Part shown: positions 10,965 through 23,148 of the stretch, one piece after another
How the letters are laid out: every line of letters begins with the position of its first letter
Position numbering within the stretch: position 1 is the first letter of the stretch
NCBI GenBank assembly: GCA_011799875.1
Contig: CM022299.1
Location: 353,754,526 to 353,818,525, forward strand
Length of the DNA stretch: 64,000 nucleotides
Source of the DNA: Thinopyrum elongatum
Taxonomy: Eukaryota > Streptophyta > Magnoliopsida > Poales > Poaceae
Direction: 5' to 3'
The notes under the pieces: model-generated
Database searches by the model: none
What the model was told of the DNA's origin: nothing
The model's input: the letters and a program-made list of their open reading frames with translations, nothing else
Made by a program: the position numbers and the translations under genes

Positions 10965-12565
10965 ACCAACTTAGGCCAAAAGCCTAAGCTTGGGGGAATA
11001 CATATTTCTCACCGACATTACATTCGTGTATCACACATTCATTTCAGTTGTCGGTGTTCATCCTTTTTCATTGTATATCCGTGTTAGTTTATTTTCCACT
11101 TTCTTCTTGTGTGTTTGAAAAACTTCAAAAATCCAAAAATATTTCTCGCTTCTTTTTGGTTTTTCCTTCTTGTTTAGTTAGTTTGTAGTAGTAAAAGAAA
11201 ACCCAAAAAGATTTCTTGTTTCTTCTTTTGTTTGTAGGGAGCTTTCCCGTGTAAGTAGTTTTTCTCGTTTTCTTGTTTTCCTTTGTTAATTTGTTTTCTT
11301 CAAAACTAAAAACTCCAAAAATATTTTAGTGTGTTTCTTTGAAATTCTTTTAAAAGAAGAAGACCATGATGAAAATGTTGAATCGCTCTCATATGCTTTA
11401 TTGTTCATCTAATGAAGAGCGCATACTACCTTGTCTTCTCCTCTGGATAAAATGTTTGCAGATTCCAGCTTAGTCCATGGCACACTTGCGCTATTATTAT
11501 TTTCACATCATTCGGTCGTGCAAGTGAAGGGCAATAATGACGGTGATTTGATGAAGTGATTGCGGTGATGGAAAGCTGCTATGAACTCTTCTTGTTTTTT
11601 GTTTTTGTAAATATGTTTAGCTCGGTCAATCTTGATTCAACATATTATGAGTAAACATGTTTGAATTAGAGATTATAGTTGCTCGTGCCATGTTTAAATA
11701 ACTAGGAGTGGATAATGATTTATCTTGAGTGTCAACATGCATTAAAATAGTTACTATGTAGTATGTTAGTATGATATCCTCCTCTGAACAATTCAAGTGG
11801 CTTGACTTGGCACATGTTCACACATGTAGTTGATTCAAAACCAACATAGCCTCCATGATATTTATGTTCATGGTGTTTATACCCTAGCTACTCATGCTCG
11901 TATTCAATGTTAATTATTCTCAATGCATGATTATGACCGTTGTCGCTCTTTAGTTGGTCGCTTCTCAATCTATTTGCTAGCCTTCGCCTGTACTACGCGG
12001 GAATACTGCTTGTGCATCCAAATCCTTAAAACCAAAGTTGTTATAGATGAGTCCACTACTATATCTAGCTATATGCGGTATTACTCTGCCATTCCAAGTA
12101 AATTTGCATGTGCCACCTCTAATCATTCCAATAAGCATCTGTTTTGTGTCCCCGTACCGCTTATGGAGCGACATGGGGGCGGTCAGTATCTTCCATGTTA
12201 AGTGGGTTATTCTCACGATGGGTGTTTACTCGCTTGTCATTGCACGAGACAGGCTGGTAATTGGGATGCCCATTCGTGTAATCAAAATAGAGAAAAATAT
12301 AATGAAACAAACTCCCCAGTAAAGTTGATTGTATGGAGGGCACCCATGAATTCGGCTAGCCATGGCTTGTGTTTGTACGATGGAGGGGGAGTAAACTTTA
12401 CCTTTCCGCTTGGGAACCACCGATAATGTGTTTAGCATGGAAGATATTGAAAATCCTTGGTCGTGACGTTGACAAGAAAGGCATGCCTCTCAAAATTGTA
12501 TTCATATCTGTTTTAAGCTTTGAGCTCTGGCACCTCTGCAAATCCCTGCTTCTCTCTGCGAAGGG
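10965..12565 (+). other. 3' untranslated part of the plus-strand Gypsy element
   Basis: This is AT-rich sequence with many T-runs and the text AAGCTTGGGGGAATAC just after the ORF (10986-11001), which resembles the PPT before the LTR at 14701. No credible ORF is present; the short ones at 11923-12426 overlap on both strands and look random. Confidence 0.6.
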
Positions 12566-14202
12566 TGATACGTCTCCAACGTATCTATAATTTATGAAGT
12601 ATCCATGCCATGTTTACAACAATTTTATATGGTTTTGGTATGATTTGAATGGAACTAACTCGGATTGACGTTGTTTTTAGCAGAACTACCGCAGTGTTGT
12701 TTTTTGTGCAGAAATAAAGTTCTCGGATTGGGCTAAAAATTTACGATGATTTTTTATGGACAAAAAGATACCCTCGAAGCTTCGAGGAAGGGCCAGAAGA
12801 GCCACGAGGGCACGACAAGCCTGGGGGCGCCCCCCCCCCCCCCCCCCTCGCCCCTCGAGCTTGTTGCTTCCTCGTGGGTCCCCTGACATGAAACCAATGC
12901 CAAAAATTCCTATAAATATAGAAAACCCAGAAAGAAACCTACAACTTCCGCTCCGCCGCCGCAAGCCTCTGTATCGAAGCGATCTCATCTGGAGCCCTGT
13001 TTCGGCACCCTGGCGGAGGGGGAAATCATCACCGAAGGCCATCTTCATCATCCCGGTGGTCTCCGTGATGAGGAGGGAGTAGTTCACACTCGGGGCTGAG
13101 GGTATATACCAATAGGTATGTGTTTGATCTCTCTCTCTCGTGTTCTTGATTTGGCACGATCTTGATGTACCGCAAAATTTGTTAATATAGTTCAATCATA
13201 TGGTGTTTCTCCCTCTCTATCTTCTTGTGATGAATTGAGCTTTTACCTTTGAGGTTTCACTATTATTGGATTGAATACTTTTTGGATTTGAGGACACTTG
13301 ATGTATGTCTTGCATGTGGATACCCGTGGTGACAATGGGGTGTTCTATTGATTCACTTGATATATGTTTTGGTATTCAACTTACGGATTATCATGACATT
13401 GGGTAATCTATGCATAGGGGTTGATACACGTTTTCGTCCTACTTTCTCCGGTAGAAACTTTGGGGCACTCCTTGAAGTTCTTTGTGTTGGATTGAATATT
13501 ATGAATCTGAAGTTGTTTGATGCATATCGAATAATCAACTCACGGATACTTATGGTGACTTTGGAGTATCTAGGTGACATCGGAGTTGGTTGATGTGTAT
13601 CATATAGTGTTATTTTAGTACGAACTCTAGGGCTGTTTGTGACACTTATAGGGATGGCTCAATAGATTGATCGGAAAAAATAACTTTGAGGTGGTTTCGT
13701 ACCTACAACAATTTCATCTTATGTTCTCTGCTAGATAAGAACTTTGGAGTGATTCTTTGTCGCACGTTGAGGGATTGTTATATGATTCAATTATGCTAGT
13801 ACCGTTGAGAGATTACACTAGTGAAAGTATGAACCCTAGGCCCTGTTTTAAAGCACTGCAATACCATTTGTGCTCACTTTTCTTACTTGCTACCTTGATG
13901 TTTTTATATTTTCAGATTACAAAAACCTATATCTACTATCCATACTACACTTGTATCACCATCTCTTCGTTGAACTAGTGCGCCTATACAATTTTCCATT
14001 GTATTGGGTGTGTTGGGGACACAAGAGATTTCTTGTATTTTATTGCAGGGTTGTTTGAGAGAGACCATCTTCATCCTACGCCTCCCATGGATTGATAAAC
14101 CTTAGGCCATCCACTTGAGGGAAATTTGTTGTTGTCCTACAAAACTCTGCGCTTGGAGGCCCAGCACGAGTCTACAAGAATAAAGTTGTGTAGTAGACAT
14201 TA
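12566..14202 (+). mobile_element. Solo Gypsy LTR, TSD AAGGG
   Basis: The 1637-bp sequence starts TGATACGTCTCCAACGTATC, a common Triticeae Gypsy LTR start, and ends GTAGACATTA, a decayed form of the usual ...ATCA. It is flanked by AAGGG at 12561-12565 and 14203-14207. There is no internal region, PBS or second LTR, so it is a solo LTR left by recombination between two LTRs. It contains a run of 18 C at 12830-12847. Confidence 0.9.
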
Positions 14203-14207
14203 AAGGG

Positions 14208-14700
14208 CTTATCTATTTACTTTTATGTTATTTTACTTCTATTGTTGAGTCATCACCTTCTTATTCAAGCACCCATTTGGAGAGCACTATTTTCATTCTT
14301 ATGCATTGAGTATGATTAATGTTGGGTGTGACATGACTGGATCTCTTCTACCATGAATTACAATATTTAGTCACTACTTGAACTTCAGAGGTGCTCTGCA
14401 TTTATGTTTTACGGTCTTAGAAAGGGCTAGCGAGATACCATGTTATCATATTATATCATGATTGTTTTGACAGATTATTGGCATTTGAGATATCTTATTA
14501 TTGCTCGCTAGTTGGTTATGTTATTGTCATGAGTAAATGTGAGACCTAAGTGTTATCATTCATATGGTTAGTTCATAATCTTTGTTGAAAACTTAAACAC
14601 TAGTTAAGCATATATACAGCAACAAGAACAAAAAGAGTTTGTAAAAGTTTTTCTTTATCACTTTCAGTTTGTCAACTGAATTGCTTGAGAACAAACAATG
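14208..14700 (+). other. Continuation of the plus-strand Gypsy untranslated region
   Basis: This AT-rich sequence resumes the host element after the solo LTR and runs to the PPT. No gene is seen. Confidence 0.6.
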
Positions 14701-14718
14701 AGTTAAGCTTGGGGGAGT
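14701..14718 (+). other. Polypurine tract before the 3' LTR
   Basis: AGTTAAGCTTGGGGGAGT directly precedes TGATATG at the LTR start. Its purine run and position are those of the plus-strand DNA primer, and it fixes the orientation of this element as plus. Confidence 0.8.
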
Positions 14719-16109
14719 TGATATGTCCCAAACATATCTACTTTTCCAAACACTTTTGCTCTTCTTTTGGACTCTAATTTGCATGATTTGAATGAAACTA
14801 ACCCGGACTGACGCTATTTTCAGTAGAACTGCCATGGTGTTATTTGTGTAGAAATAAAAGTTCTCGGATTGAGCTGAAAATTTATGAAGAATATTTCCAG
14901 AATATAAAAAAAAATATTGGCGAAGAGAACTACTGGAGGGGACCACCCAGGAGCCACAAGCTCAGGGGGCGCAACCACCAACCTAAGGCGTGCCCTGTGA
15001 GCTTGTGGGTCTGACGAGCCTTCGACTGCCCTAATTCCAACTCCATAAATACCTATTTACGAAGAAATTTTTTTGAGAGAAAGGTTCATTGTGTTTTACG
15101 ATATGGAGCCGCAACCACCTCCTGTTCTTCATTGGGAGGGCTGATCTGGAGTCCGTTTAGGGCCCTACCGAGAGGGATTCGACACCGTCGTCATCATCAA
15201 CAATCCTCCATCAACAATTCCATGATGCTCACCACCAAGAGTGAGTAATTCCTTCGTAGGTTTGCTGGACGGTGATGGGTTGGATGAGATTTTTCATGTA
15301 ATCTAGTATTTGTTAGGGCTTGATCCCTAGTATCCACTATGTTATGGGATTGATGTTGTTATGACTTTGCTATGCTTAATGCTTGTCACTAGGGCCCGAG
15401 TGCCATGATTTCATATCTGAACCCTTTATGTTTTCATGAATATATTTGAGTTCTTGATCCTATCTTGCAAGTTGTATGCACCTATTACGTGTTATGATCC
15501 GCATACCCCAAGGTGACAATAATTGGGATTCTTTCCAGTGATTATCGTAGTATGAGGAGTTCATGTATTCATAAAGTGCTAATGCTTTGTTCTGGTTCTC
15601 TATTAAAAGGAGGCCTTAATATCCCTTAGATTTCCTTATGGACCCTGCTACCACGGGAGGGTAGGACAAAAGATGTCATGCAAGTTCTTATTATAAGCAT
15701 ATATGACTATATACGGAATACATGCCTACATTACATTGATGAATTGGAGCTATTGCGTATCACTCTAGGTAGTGACTGTTATATGATGAATGTCATCCAA
15801 CACAAATATCCATCACTGATCCAATGCCCACGCTTTTTGCATATTGATCTTTGCTAAGTTACTACAAAACTGCTATTGTCACTGTTACCGTTACTAGTGC
15901 TACTGTTTTACTACTGCTATCAAACTATCATACTACTATGCTACTAGACGTTTTGCTGTAGATATTTAGTTCTCCAGGTGTGGTTGAATTGACAACTCAA
16001 CTACTAATACTTGTAAATATTCTTTGGCTTCCCTTATGCCCAATCAATAAAATTGGGTGAAATACTACCCTCGAAGACTGTCGCGATCCCCTATACTTGT
16101 GGGTTATTA
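14719..16109 (+). repeat. 3' LTR of the plus-strand Gypsy element
   Basis: It starts TGATATGTCCC and ends GTGGGTTATTA (the expected final CA has decayed to TA). A long part near 15300-16080 has the AT-rich, CT-rich text common to Triticeae Gypsy LTRs. The matching 5' LTR is not in the window. Confidence 0.75.
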
Positions 16110-16617
16110 GCTGTCTTTTGATTTGTTTCTTCCGAAACTTCTCTTTTTAGTCATTTTCCTATGGGGTTATTTCCAACACAATACATAGACATATTTCCAG
16201 GCATCCAAACATCAATACAAAATATAACATAATTTGCACATAGCAAAGCCTTCATTAGAACAACTCTTTCAAATTTACTTCTTTATCTAGAACTCCAATC
16301 ACTCTTTTATTAAAATAAATATAAAAACTTACTTGTTTACTTTATTCGCGTGGATTGCCGCCCACGAAGCGCTTGTTTTTGGTCGGTTAGCTTGACCATA
16401 GTGGTGATCAAGGTTGTGCGAACACATCGAGGCCATAGCTTCTGGCATTCACAACGATGCCTTCTCCGTTATAGGTCTTAATTTTCTTTTTCCTAGGGAA
16501 ATGTCTTACAAAAGGATCTTTAGCAGGTCAGTCAAATCTTACATTCTCCTGAAACACATTTATCACAGCTTTGATAGTCCTTAGAAAAGTTCTACCGAGT
16601 ATTATTGGAGCAATAGG
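16110..16617 (-). pseudogene. Gypsy protease fragment, downstream half
   Basis: Read on the minus strand from the Copia junction, the frame gives a protease-type tail (LGRTFLRTIKAVINVFQENV) with an in-frame stop soon after (near 16520). It then runs through PRKK and a Gly-Asn-Pro-Arg patch into untranslated sequence. It continues 33963-34322 across the Copia insertion: the five-base TSD ATAGG is present on both sides. It is a truncated relic with no RT. Confidence 0.7.
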
Positions 16618-17550
16618 TGTTGGGGAACGTTGCATGGAAAACAAAAATTTTCTACGGACACGCAAGATCTATCCAAGGAGATGCATAGCTACGAGAGGGG
16701 GAGAGCATCTACATACCCTTATAGATCGCTAAGCAGAAGCGTTTATCAACGTGGTTGATGTAGTCGTACACCTTCACGATCCTTCCCGATCAAGTACCGA
16801 ACGTATGGCACCTCCGCGTTCAACACACGTTCAGCTCGATGACGTCCTCGCCTTCTCGATCCAGCAAGAGAGGCGAAGTAGTAGATGAGTTCCGGTAGCA
16901 CGACGGCATGGTGACGGTGGTGGTGAAGAACAATCTCCGCAGGGCTTCGCCAAGCACAATGGAAACTATGACGGAGGATAAACTAGAGGGGGCGGAGTTG
17001 CCGGCACACGGCTTGGTGAATCTTGATGTGTTCTGGGTACTAGCCCTGCCTCTCTATTTGTATGTTGAGCCCTGGGATCGTTTCTTAGAGAAAGAGCCTC
17101 CTCAAAATCGGTTTGGCACGCAAGGCAAGAGTCCTTCTCGGACTCCAGGACCAGACGCCAGGGTCATCAGCGTCTGGCCTAGATGCCAGGGAGTTGCATG
17201 ATCTCATAGTCGAAGGAATATGTATTTGACATTAAGAAAGCAATAGCAATAAACTGAACGATCATATGCTATGCTAACGGATGGGTCTTGTCCATCACAT
17301 CATTCTCTTAATGATGTGATCCCGTTATCAAGTGACAACACATGTCTATGGTTAGGAAACCTTATCCATCTTTTGATCAATGAGCTAGTCTAGTAGAGGC
17401 TTACTAGGGACACGGTATTTGTTTATGTATCCACACATGTATTTAAGTTTCCGGTCAATACAATTCTAGCATGAATAATAAAGCTTTATCATGATTAAGG
17501 AAATATAATAATAACCACTTTATTATTGCCTCTAGGGCATATTTCCAACA
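16618..17550 (-). repeat. Copia 3' LTR, internally deleted
   Basis: It is 933 bp against 1688 bp for the 5' LTR. The two agree up to about 17190 (GCGTCTGGCC) and again from GGGAGTTGCATGATCTC. About 755 bp corresponding to roughly 32855-33605 of the 5' LTR are absent. Confidence 0.92.
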
Positions 17551-17565
17551 GTCTCCCACTTGCAC
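17551..17565 (-). other. Copia polypurine tract
   Basis: The minus strand reads GTGCAAGTGGGAGAC immediately before the 3' LTR start TGTTGG, the usual PPT text of this family. Confidence 0.8.
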
Positions 17566-18862
17566 TAGAGTCAATAATCTAGTTCACATCGCCATGTGAT
17601 TAATCACCCAATGAGTTCTAAGGTGTGATCATATTTTGCTTTGTGAGAGAGGTTTTAGTCATCGGGTCTGCAACATTCAGATCCGTGCGTATTTTGCAAA
17701 TATCTGTCTATAATGCTCTGCATGGAGCTACTCTAGCTAATTTCTCCCACGTTCAATACGTATCCAGATTGAGACTTAGAATCATCTGGATCCGTGTCAG
17801 AGCTTGCATCGACGTAACCCTTTATGATGAACTCTTTATCACCTCCATAACCGAGAAACAATACCTTAGTTCTCTGTAGGTACCTCAGGATAATTTTGAC
17901 CGCTGTCCAGTGATCCACTCCTGGATCACTATTGTACCCCCTTGCCAGACTTATGGCAAGGCAAACATCAGGTCTGGTACCCAGCATGGCATACATATAG
18001 AGCCTGTGGCTGAGGCATAGGGAATGACTTTCATCCTTTCTCTTTCTTCTGCCGTGGTCGGGCTTTGAGTCTTACTCAACTTCACACCTTGCAATACAGG
18101 CAAGAACCCTTTCTTTGACTGATCCATTTTTGAACTTCTTCAAAACTTTGTCAAGGAATGTGCTTTTTGAAAGTTCTATTAAGCGTCCCGATCTATCCCT
18201 ATAGATCTCGATGCCCAATATATAACCAGCTTCACCGAGGTCTTTAATTGAAAAATTCTTATTCAAGTATCCTTTTATGCTATCCAGAAATTCTATATCA
18301 TTTCCAATCAGTAATATGTCATCCACATATAATATCAGAAAAGCTACAGAGCTCCCACTCACTTTCTTGTAAATACAGGCTTCACCGTAAGTCTGTATAA
18401 AACCAAATGCTTTGATCACATCATCAAAGCATATATTCCAACTCCGAGATGCTTGCACCAGTCCATAGATGGATCGCTGGAGCTTGCACACTTTGTTAGC
18501 ACCCTTAGGATCGACAAAACCTTCTGGTTGCATCATATACAACTCTTCTTTAAGAAACCCATTAAGGAATGCAGTTTTGATGTCCATTTGCCAGATTTCA
18601 TAATCATAAAATGAGGCAATTGCTAACTGATTCTGACAGACTTAAGCATCGCTACGGGTGAGAAAGTCTCATCGTAGTCAACCCCTTGAACTTGTCCAAA
18701 ACCTTTCGCGACAAGTCGAGCTTTGTAGACAGTGATATTACCATCAGCGTATGTCTTCCTCTTGAAGATCCATTTATTCTCAATGGCTTGCCGATCATCG
18801 GGCAAGTCCACCAAAGTCCACACTTTGTTCTCATACATGGATCCTATCTCAGATTTCATGGA
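17566..18862 (-). pseudogene. Copia RT and RNase H, downstream part
   Basis: After the Gypsy-2 insertion the RT resumes at MKSEIGSMYENKVWTL. A frameshift and stop near 18623-18640 interrupt it. The next frame (18587-18072) holds DIKTAFLNG and the catalytic box LYVDD (near 18310), and stops near 18072. The RNase H relic at 17996-17733 ends with YVDASSDTD and SQSGYV, then stops shortly before the PPT. The order RT then RNase H at the end of the polyprotein, downstream of integrase, is the Copia arrangement. Confidence 0.9.
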
Positions 18863-19336
18863 TGTCGGTGTCAAAACTGGCGGATCTCAGGTAGGGGGTC
18901 CCGAGCTGTGGATCTAGGATCAATGGGGAACAAGGGACGATGAACACAGTGTTTACCCAGGTTCGGGCCCTCTCGAAGAGGTAAAACCCTATGTCCTGCT
19001 TGATTGTATTTGATGTAAATGATATGGTTACAGAGTCGATCTACCACGAGAACATGCGAGCTAAACCCTAGGTTGATGGGGTGATGGATGTTGCTCTAGC
19101 CCTAAAGACTAAAACCCCTTGGTTTATATAGACACCAGTAGGGTTAGGTTTACATGCAATCGATTACAATAAAGGAAAGATCACGCTAATCTTGACTTGG
19201 AGGGCACACCAAGACTCCGAAGATCTCCTATCCGGTCATGAGTCCGCACTCTAGCTTGGCCCCATAGTAGCCCATCAGTCCGGCCCATATGTAGTAGGTC
19301 GACGGCCCGAGGACCACTTAGTCCAGGACTCCCTCA
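18863..19336 (-). repeat. Gypsy-2 3' LTR
   Basis: This 474-bp copy begins TGTCGGTGTCAAAACTGG and ends CAGGACTCCCTCA. It matches the right LTR with about 30 substitutions and one single-base gap. Confidence 0.95.
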
Positions 19337-19349
19337 GTAGCCCCCAAAC
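19337..19349 (-). other. Gypsy-2 polypurine tract
   Basis: The minus strand reads GTTTGGGGGCTAC against the LTR start TGAGGGAG. Gypsy-3 has the closely similar TTCGGGGGCTAA at its own 3' LTR. Confidence 0.75.
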
Positions 19350-19765
19350 TAGCCTCCAACACTAGGGCTTGTGTCCGGCATCCGCACATTTCATGGTCTT
19401 CGGCTTGCGAGGCGAGTTCTTCATCTTGTCCTGTGCGCGCTCAAAGTTGAGTGGTGTCCAGAATCCGGAGCGTTTACTTTACTTAGCCTCGAAGGCCAGA
19501 GTGCTTGAGTGTGAACACTGCCCACGTCTGACAACTTTTGTCGAAGGGTCGCGTCCGGACATAACACCGAACGGCTAGAGGTTCTTGATGCGCGGCTCGA
19601 GGCCGCCCCTCCATTGGCACGTCTCATCAAGGCAGCGATCGTGCCCTATTTTTTAGGGGATATGATCAATGATTTCGATTCCCCACCCGCGCATAACGTC
19701 GCGAGCGTATCGGGAAGTGGAGAGGCCCGCGGCGTGAAAAGGGGAACTCTTGGCTTCTCCGCGGT

Positions 19766-19774
19766 CTATAAAAG
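19766..19774 (+). promoter_or_regulatory. TATA box of the Gypsy-2 antisense gene
   Basis: CTATAAAAG lies on the plus strand about 140 bp before the antisense ATG at 19907 and about 430 bp inside the 3' LTR. Gypsy-3 has TATAAAAG at the equivalent place (47786), so the promoter looks like a built-in part of the element and not part of the LTR. Confidence 0.7.
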
Positions 19775-19906
19775 AGGGGAACAACTATAGTTATCGATTT
19801 ACGCCTTCTTCCACCTACCGATGTTGCCTTGCCAATCTCCAGAGCTCCAGTGCCCTGCCTTGTCCCTCCGCGGCGAATCCCTTCCAGTTCTTCCCAAGCC
19901 TCAGCC

Positions 19907-22900
19907 ATGGCCAGATCTGGTGCAAATGGCAAGTGGGATGCCTCCATCATCACCAACAATGACATCGAGGAGTTGAAGCGGGCCAGCTACTTATCGGTCG
20001 ACATCGCCCATCGGGCCCCCGAGGAGGGCCAGATCATCCCCACGGCCAAGCCGGGCGAGAGGGTAGTATTCCTCCCCCACTTTATCCAGGGGCTAGGATT
20101 TCCTCTACACCCCTTTGTGAGGGGGTGGTTGATGTTCTTTTATGGGCTAGATTTTCATGATCTAGCCCCCAACTCCCTCCTCCACATTTCGGCCTTCATC
20201 ATTGTTTGTGAGGCCCTTCTGCGAGTTTAGCCGCACTTCGGCCTATTTCTGAAAGTGTTCAATGTCAAGCCGAAGGTGGTCAGCGGCGCCCAAGCGGACT
20301 GCGGCGGTGCAATGATCAGCAAGCTGACCTGAGTCAAGTGGCCGGAGGGCTGGTTTATTGACACCGTCAAGGTGCGGCAGAAGGAGTGGTTCTACATTAC
20401 AGAACCAAGGGATGCGGCCTGGATGGCTGCTCCTAAATTCATGTCCGGACCCTAGCGAGACTGATCTCGTGGACCAAAAAAGGTCCTAACTTGGGGTCCG
20501 CCAGCGAGGTGAAGATGCTGCAGAAGCACGTCGCCAGCGTGATGGAGACCGGCGCCAAGCTAACCAATGTGGTCTAGATAATGCTCAGACGTCGGCTCCT
20601 TCCTTGCTAGCTAAGGGCCAGCCTGATGTGGGCTTACAAGTCTGACGACCCGGCCATCGTGCAGTATCTCTTCGGCACAACCCACGACAAGGTGTGGGGT
20701 CAGCTGTTCAAGTCCCAGGAGGACTGGCCAGCCGAGAATGAAGACATCGGCCTCGATGCCGCAAATCCCCCAACAAAGGTAATTGATCTCTTGCCCTGTA
20801 TATATTCGGGTGGTCATACTGCATGAAATTTGGTCTAAGCTTTATCTTGTGGCCTTTACAGGGCTGGCTCGAGAAGGCCGAGAAGATCAGCAGTCTGGCT
20901 CCACTGCCAGAAGGGTCCCAATCGGCTCAACTAGGGGAGCTGCTGGTCGTGGCGCCCTATAAGGCGCCCGAAAAGAAGGAGAAGAAGAAAAAGGATTTAC
21001 CAGAGACCCGGGAAGGGCTCCGTCGAAGAGGTCGTCCGGACGCCAAGTCCGGAGACACTGCTGCCCTGTCTGCTCAAGACAGGGATGAGGAGGAAGATGA
21101 GGAGGAGAGCGCCTCCTCCCACTCCAAGGAGAGGGCAGCATCCGGGGATGTCGAGGAGGAGCAGCCTCCTCAGGCCCAGAAGAGGCAGTGCAAGCCCAAG
21201 ATGATCCTGCCCGACAGTTCGGACTCCGAAGAGGAGTCCGTGGCGTCCGAAAAGGTTCCGGAGAGGGAACCCAGGGTCAAGCCCCCCGCCATGAGGTGTG
21301 CACCTAGATATTTCTTATTTACTTTGTTTTACCAACTTCTTTACTGATGGGAACCGATTAATGTCATACCCACCACGCGGCCACCCTGCTGAGCAGACCT
21401 CGGAGGGGACTTCTCCGCTCGTCGAGCTGGCGGACAGTGGGTCTGCGTCACGCTCCGCGCCTCCCCTGGTCCCTGACAAGGCCGGGGAGGTGTTGTCCCA
21501 AAGGACCCCTCCTCGTCCGAACATGGGGGAGGGGGCGACACAGTCATGGCCGAGGCTGATGCCTCAGTCACCAAAGACCAAGAGGATGCTTCCCTCCTGG
21601 CGAATGTGGTAGGAGGGTCTGGACCCTCTCAATCGGCCGCACCTGAGCCTCCAAGGTCGTTGCAGGTGCCGGTCCCGCCTTCCAACAGGGAAGGGGCTAA
21701 GGTCCCGCTGCCCGTGCCGCATACCAACAACCAGGCGGCGGCGGGCTGGCCGGACGAGGTGGAGGAGTTGGTGAACAGCTCCGTTATAGTCGATGGGCAC
21801 CGCGCCCTTATGGGTGTGGTTCTACGGGGTGTTTGGTCCATCCATACCGGACTGAACGATGTCGTACAGGGCCTTCTGACAGGCTTCGATGAAAGTCAAG
21901 TAATGTCCTTTCCCCGCAAAGTGGATTTAACTTTTTCAATCAAAGTTTGAGTAGGCCGTACATATAACTGCCCCCGAGACTCTGTAAGGATTGCAAAAAA
22001 AAAAACCTTACAGAGGGTCAAATATCCGTAGGCCAGTAATTAAAATATCGTGATTGACTTGATATCGCAGGCATCGTCCTTGGCCGCGGCTGCTAATGCC
22101 ACTGCCCTAGAGGAGATGGATCGGAAGCTTAAGTGCTCCGATGAAGAGCTTGACCTTGTCAACAAACGGCTTGATGAGGTGCAAGGTAAGCTTCTATCGA
22201 AATGCATAGACAACACCGCCGGACACTTATGTTCCGGATTGCATGCTGAGCCCATGGTGTTTGGTGAATGCAGCTGTTGCTGTGGAGGTTGAGGGCCTTA
22301 AGGCGGCGCTGAAGAAGGCCGAGGCCGAGGCGGATGAAAAGAAAGCGGCTGCAGAAAAGGCGGCGGCCAAACTTGAGAAAGCGAAGACCGCCGGCGAAAA
22401 GCACGAGGCTCGAGTGGCCAAAGTGCAGGTGGAGCTCAAGGATGCTGTCACAAAATGTGAGGCCCTTGAGCAGAAGCAGAAAGAGCAGTCCTCCAAGCTG
22501 TCCAAGGCGGACAAAGAGCTCCAGGAGGCCAGAACGGAAGTGCGGGGTGCCCGGGAGGAGCTCCGCCAGGTGAAGCAGATCACAGATGGTAAGAAATACT
22601 TACTGCAGAGTGTTTTTGGCAGCAACAGGTTCACATTGTTGACGCGGGTCTGGCGCTTCGCAGGCGTTTTCGCCGAGCTTCCGAAGAGTGCGGCGGCAGC
22701 GGCCGAGCACTATGCCACGCAGGAGGAGGACTCCGAACAGCGGCTTTTCTGGTCACAGTTCCAGGCGCCTGAGCATGCTCCCCTCCTCAGCAACCAGATG
22801 AAGCAGCTAACGGAGTTGCATCAGGTGGCTGAGCTGGCCATGAAGGATCTTTGCATCCAGCTGTGGCCCACGGAGCCTATTCCGGACAGATACTTCGGCC

Positions 22901-23148
22901 TAGTGCAGAAGTTGCGTGCTGCGTCGCCCAGGGTTGATACCATGAAGCGTTTCGTATGCCTTAAAGGAGACAGGCTGGCCTTTGCGAAGACCATGGTTCA
23001 TTGGCCGAAGATCAAGCCGATGGACATGGCCACTGGTCCCCCTCCGGTTGGAAAGGAACATCGCAGCCCCGAGTTGTATTTTGCACAAGTTATGGGTGGA
23101 GCTTGGGAGATAGAGGGCCAGTGTTCCAAGGATGTAATCCTTGAGTAA
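19907..23148 (+). pseudogene. Gypsy-2 antisense gene, Transposase_28-like N-terminus and coiled coil
   Basis: The gene starts at ATG 19907 (MARSGANGKW). The N-terminal region (19907-20450) has the text of the putative gypsy-type transposon domain (Pfam Transposase_28, assigned from memory): FLPHFIQGLGFPLHPFVRG and HDLAPNSLLHISAF. GT-AG introns can be read at 20779-20861, 22186-22273 and 22589-22663; another begins at 21296 but its acceptor appears lost, and one ends at 22070. Exons at 20862-21295 encode an acidic Lys/Glu/Ser-rich linker, and those at 22071-22588 a coiled coil rich in Ala, Glu and Lys. The last exon (22664-23148) encodes a C-terminal domain ending KDVILE. Stops at about 20228, 20330 and 20453 break the N-terminal domain. 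The function is unknown. Confidence 0.75.

Larger units (their letters stand above)
10138..16109 (+). mobile_element. 3' part of a plus-strand Gypsy element (Sabrina/WHAM-like LTR)
   Basis: A frameshifted ORF, a long AT-rich untranslated stretch, a PPT (AGCTTGGGGGAGT) and a 3' LTR (14719-16109) lie in order on the plus strand. The 5' part is missing, because Gypsy-1 inserted into the ORF and hides it to the left. A solo LTR interrupts the untranslated part. The LTR resembles Triticeae Sabrina/WHAM-type LTRs as I remember them (text around ACTTTTCCAAACACTTTTGC and an end at CTTGTGGGTTA), so the family name is tentative. Confidence 0.75.
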
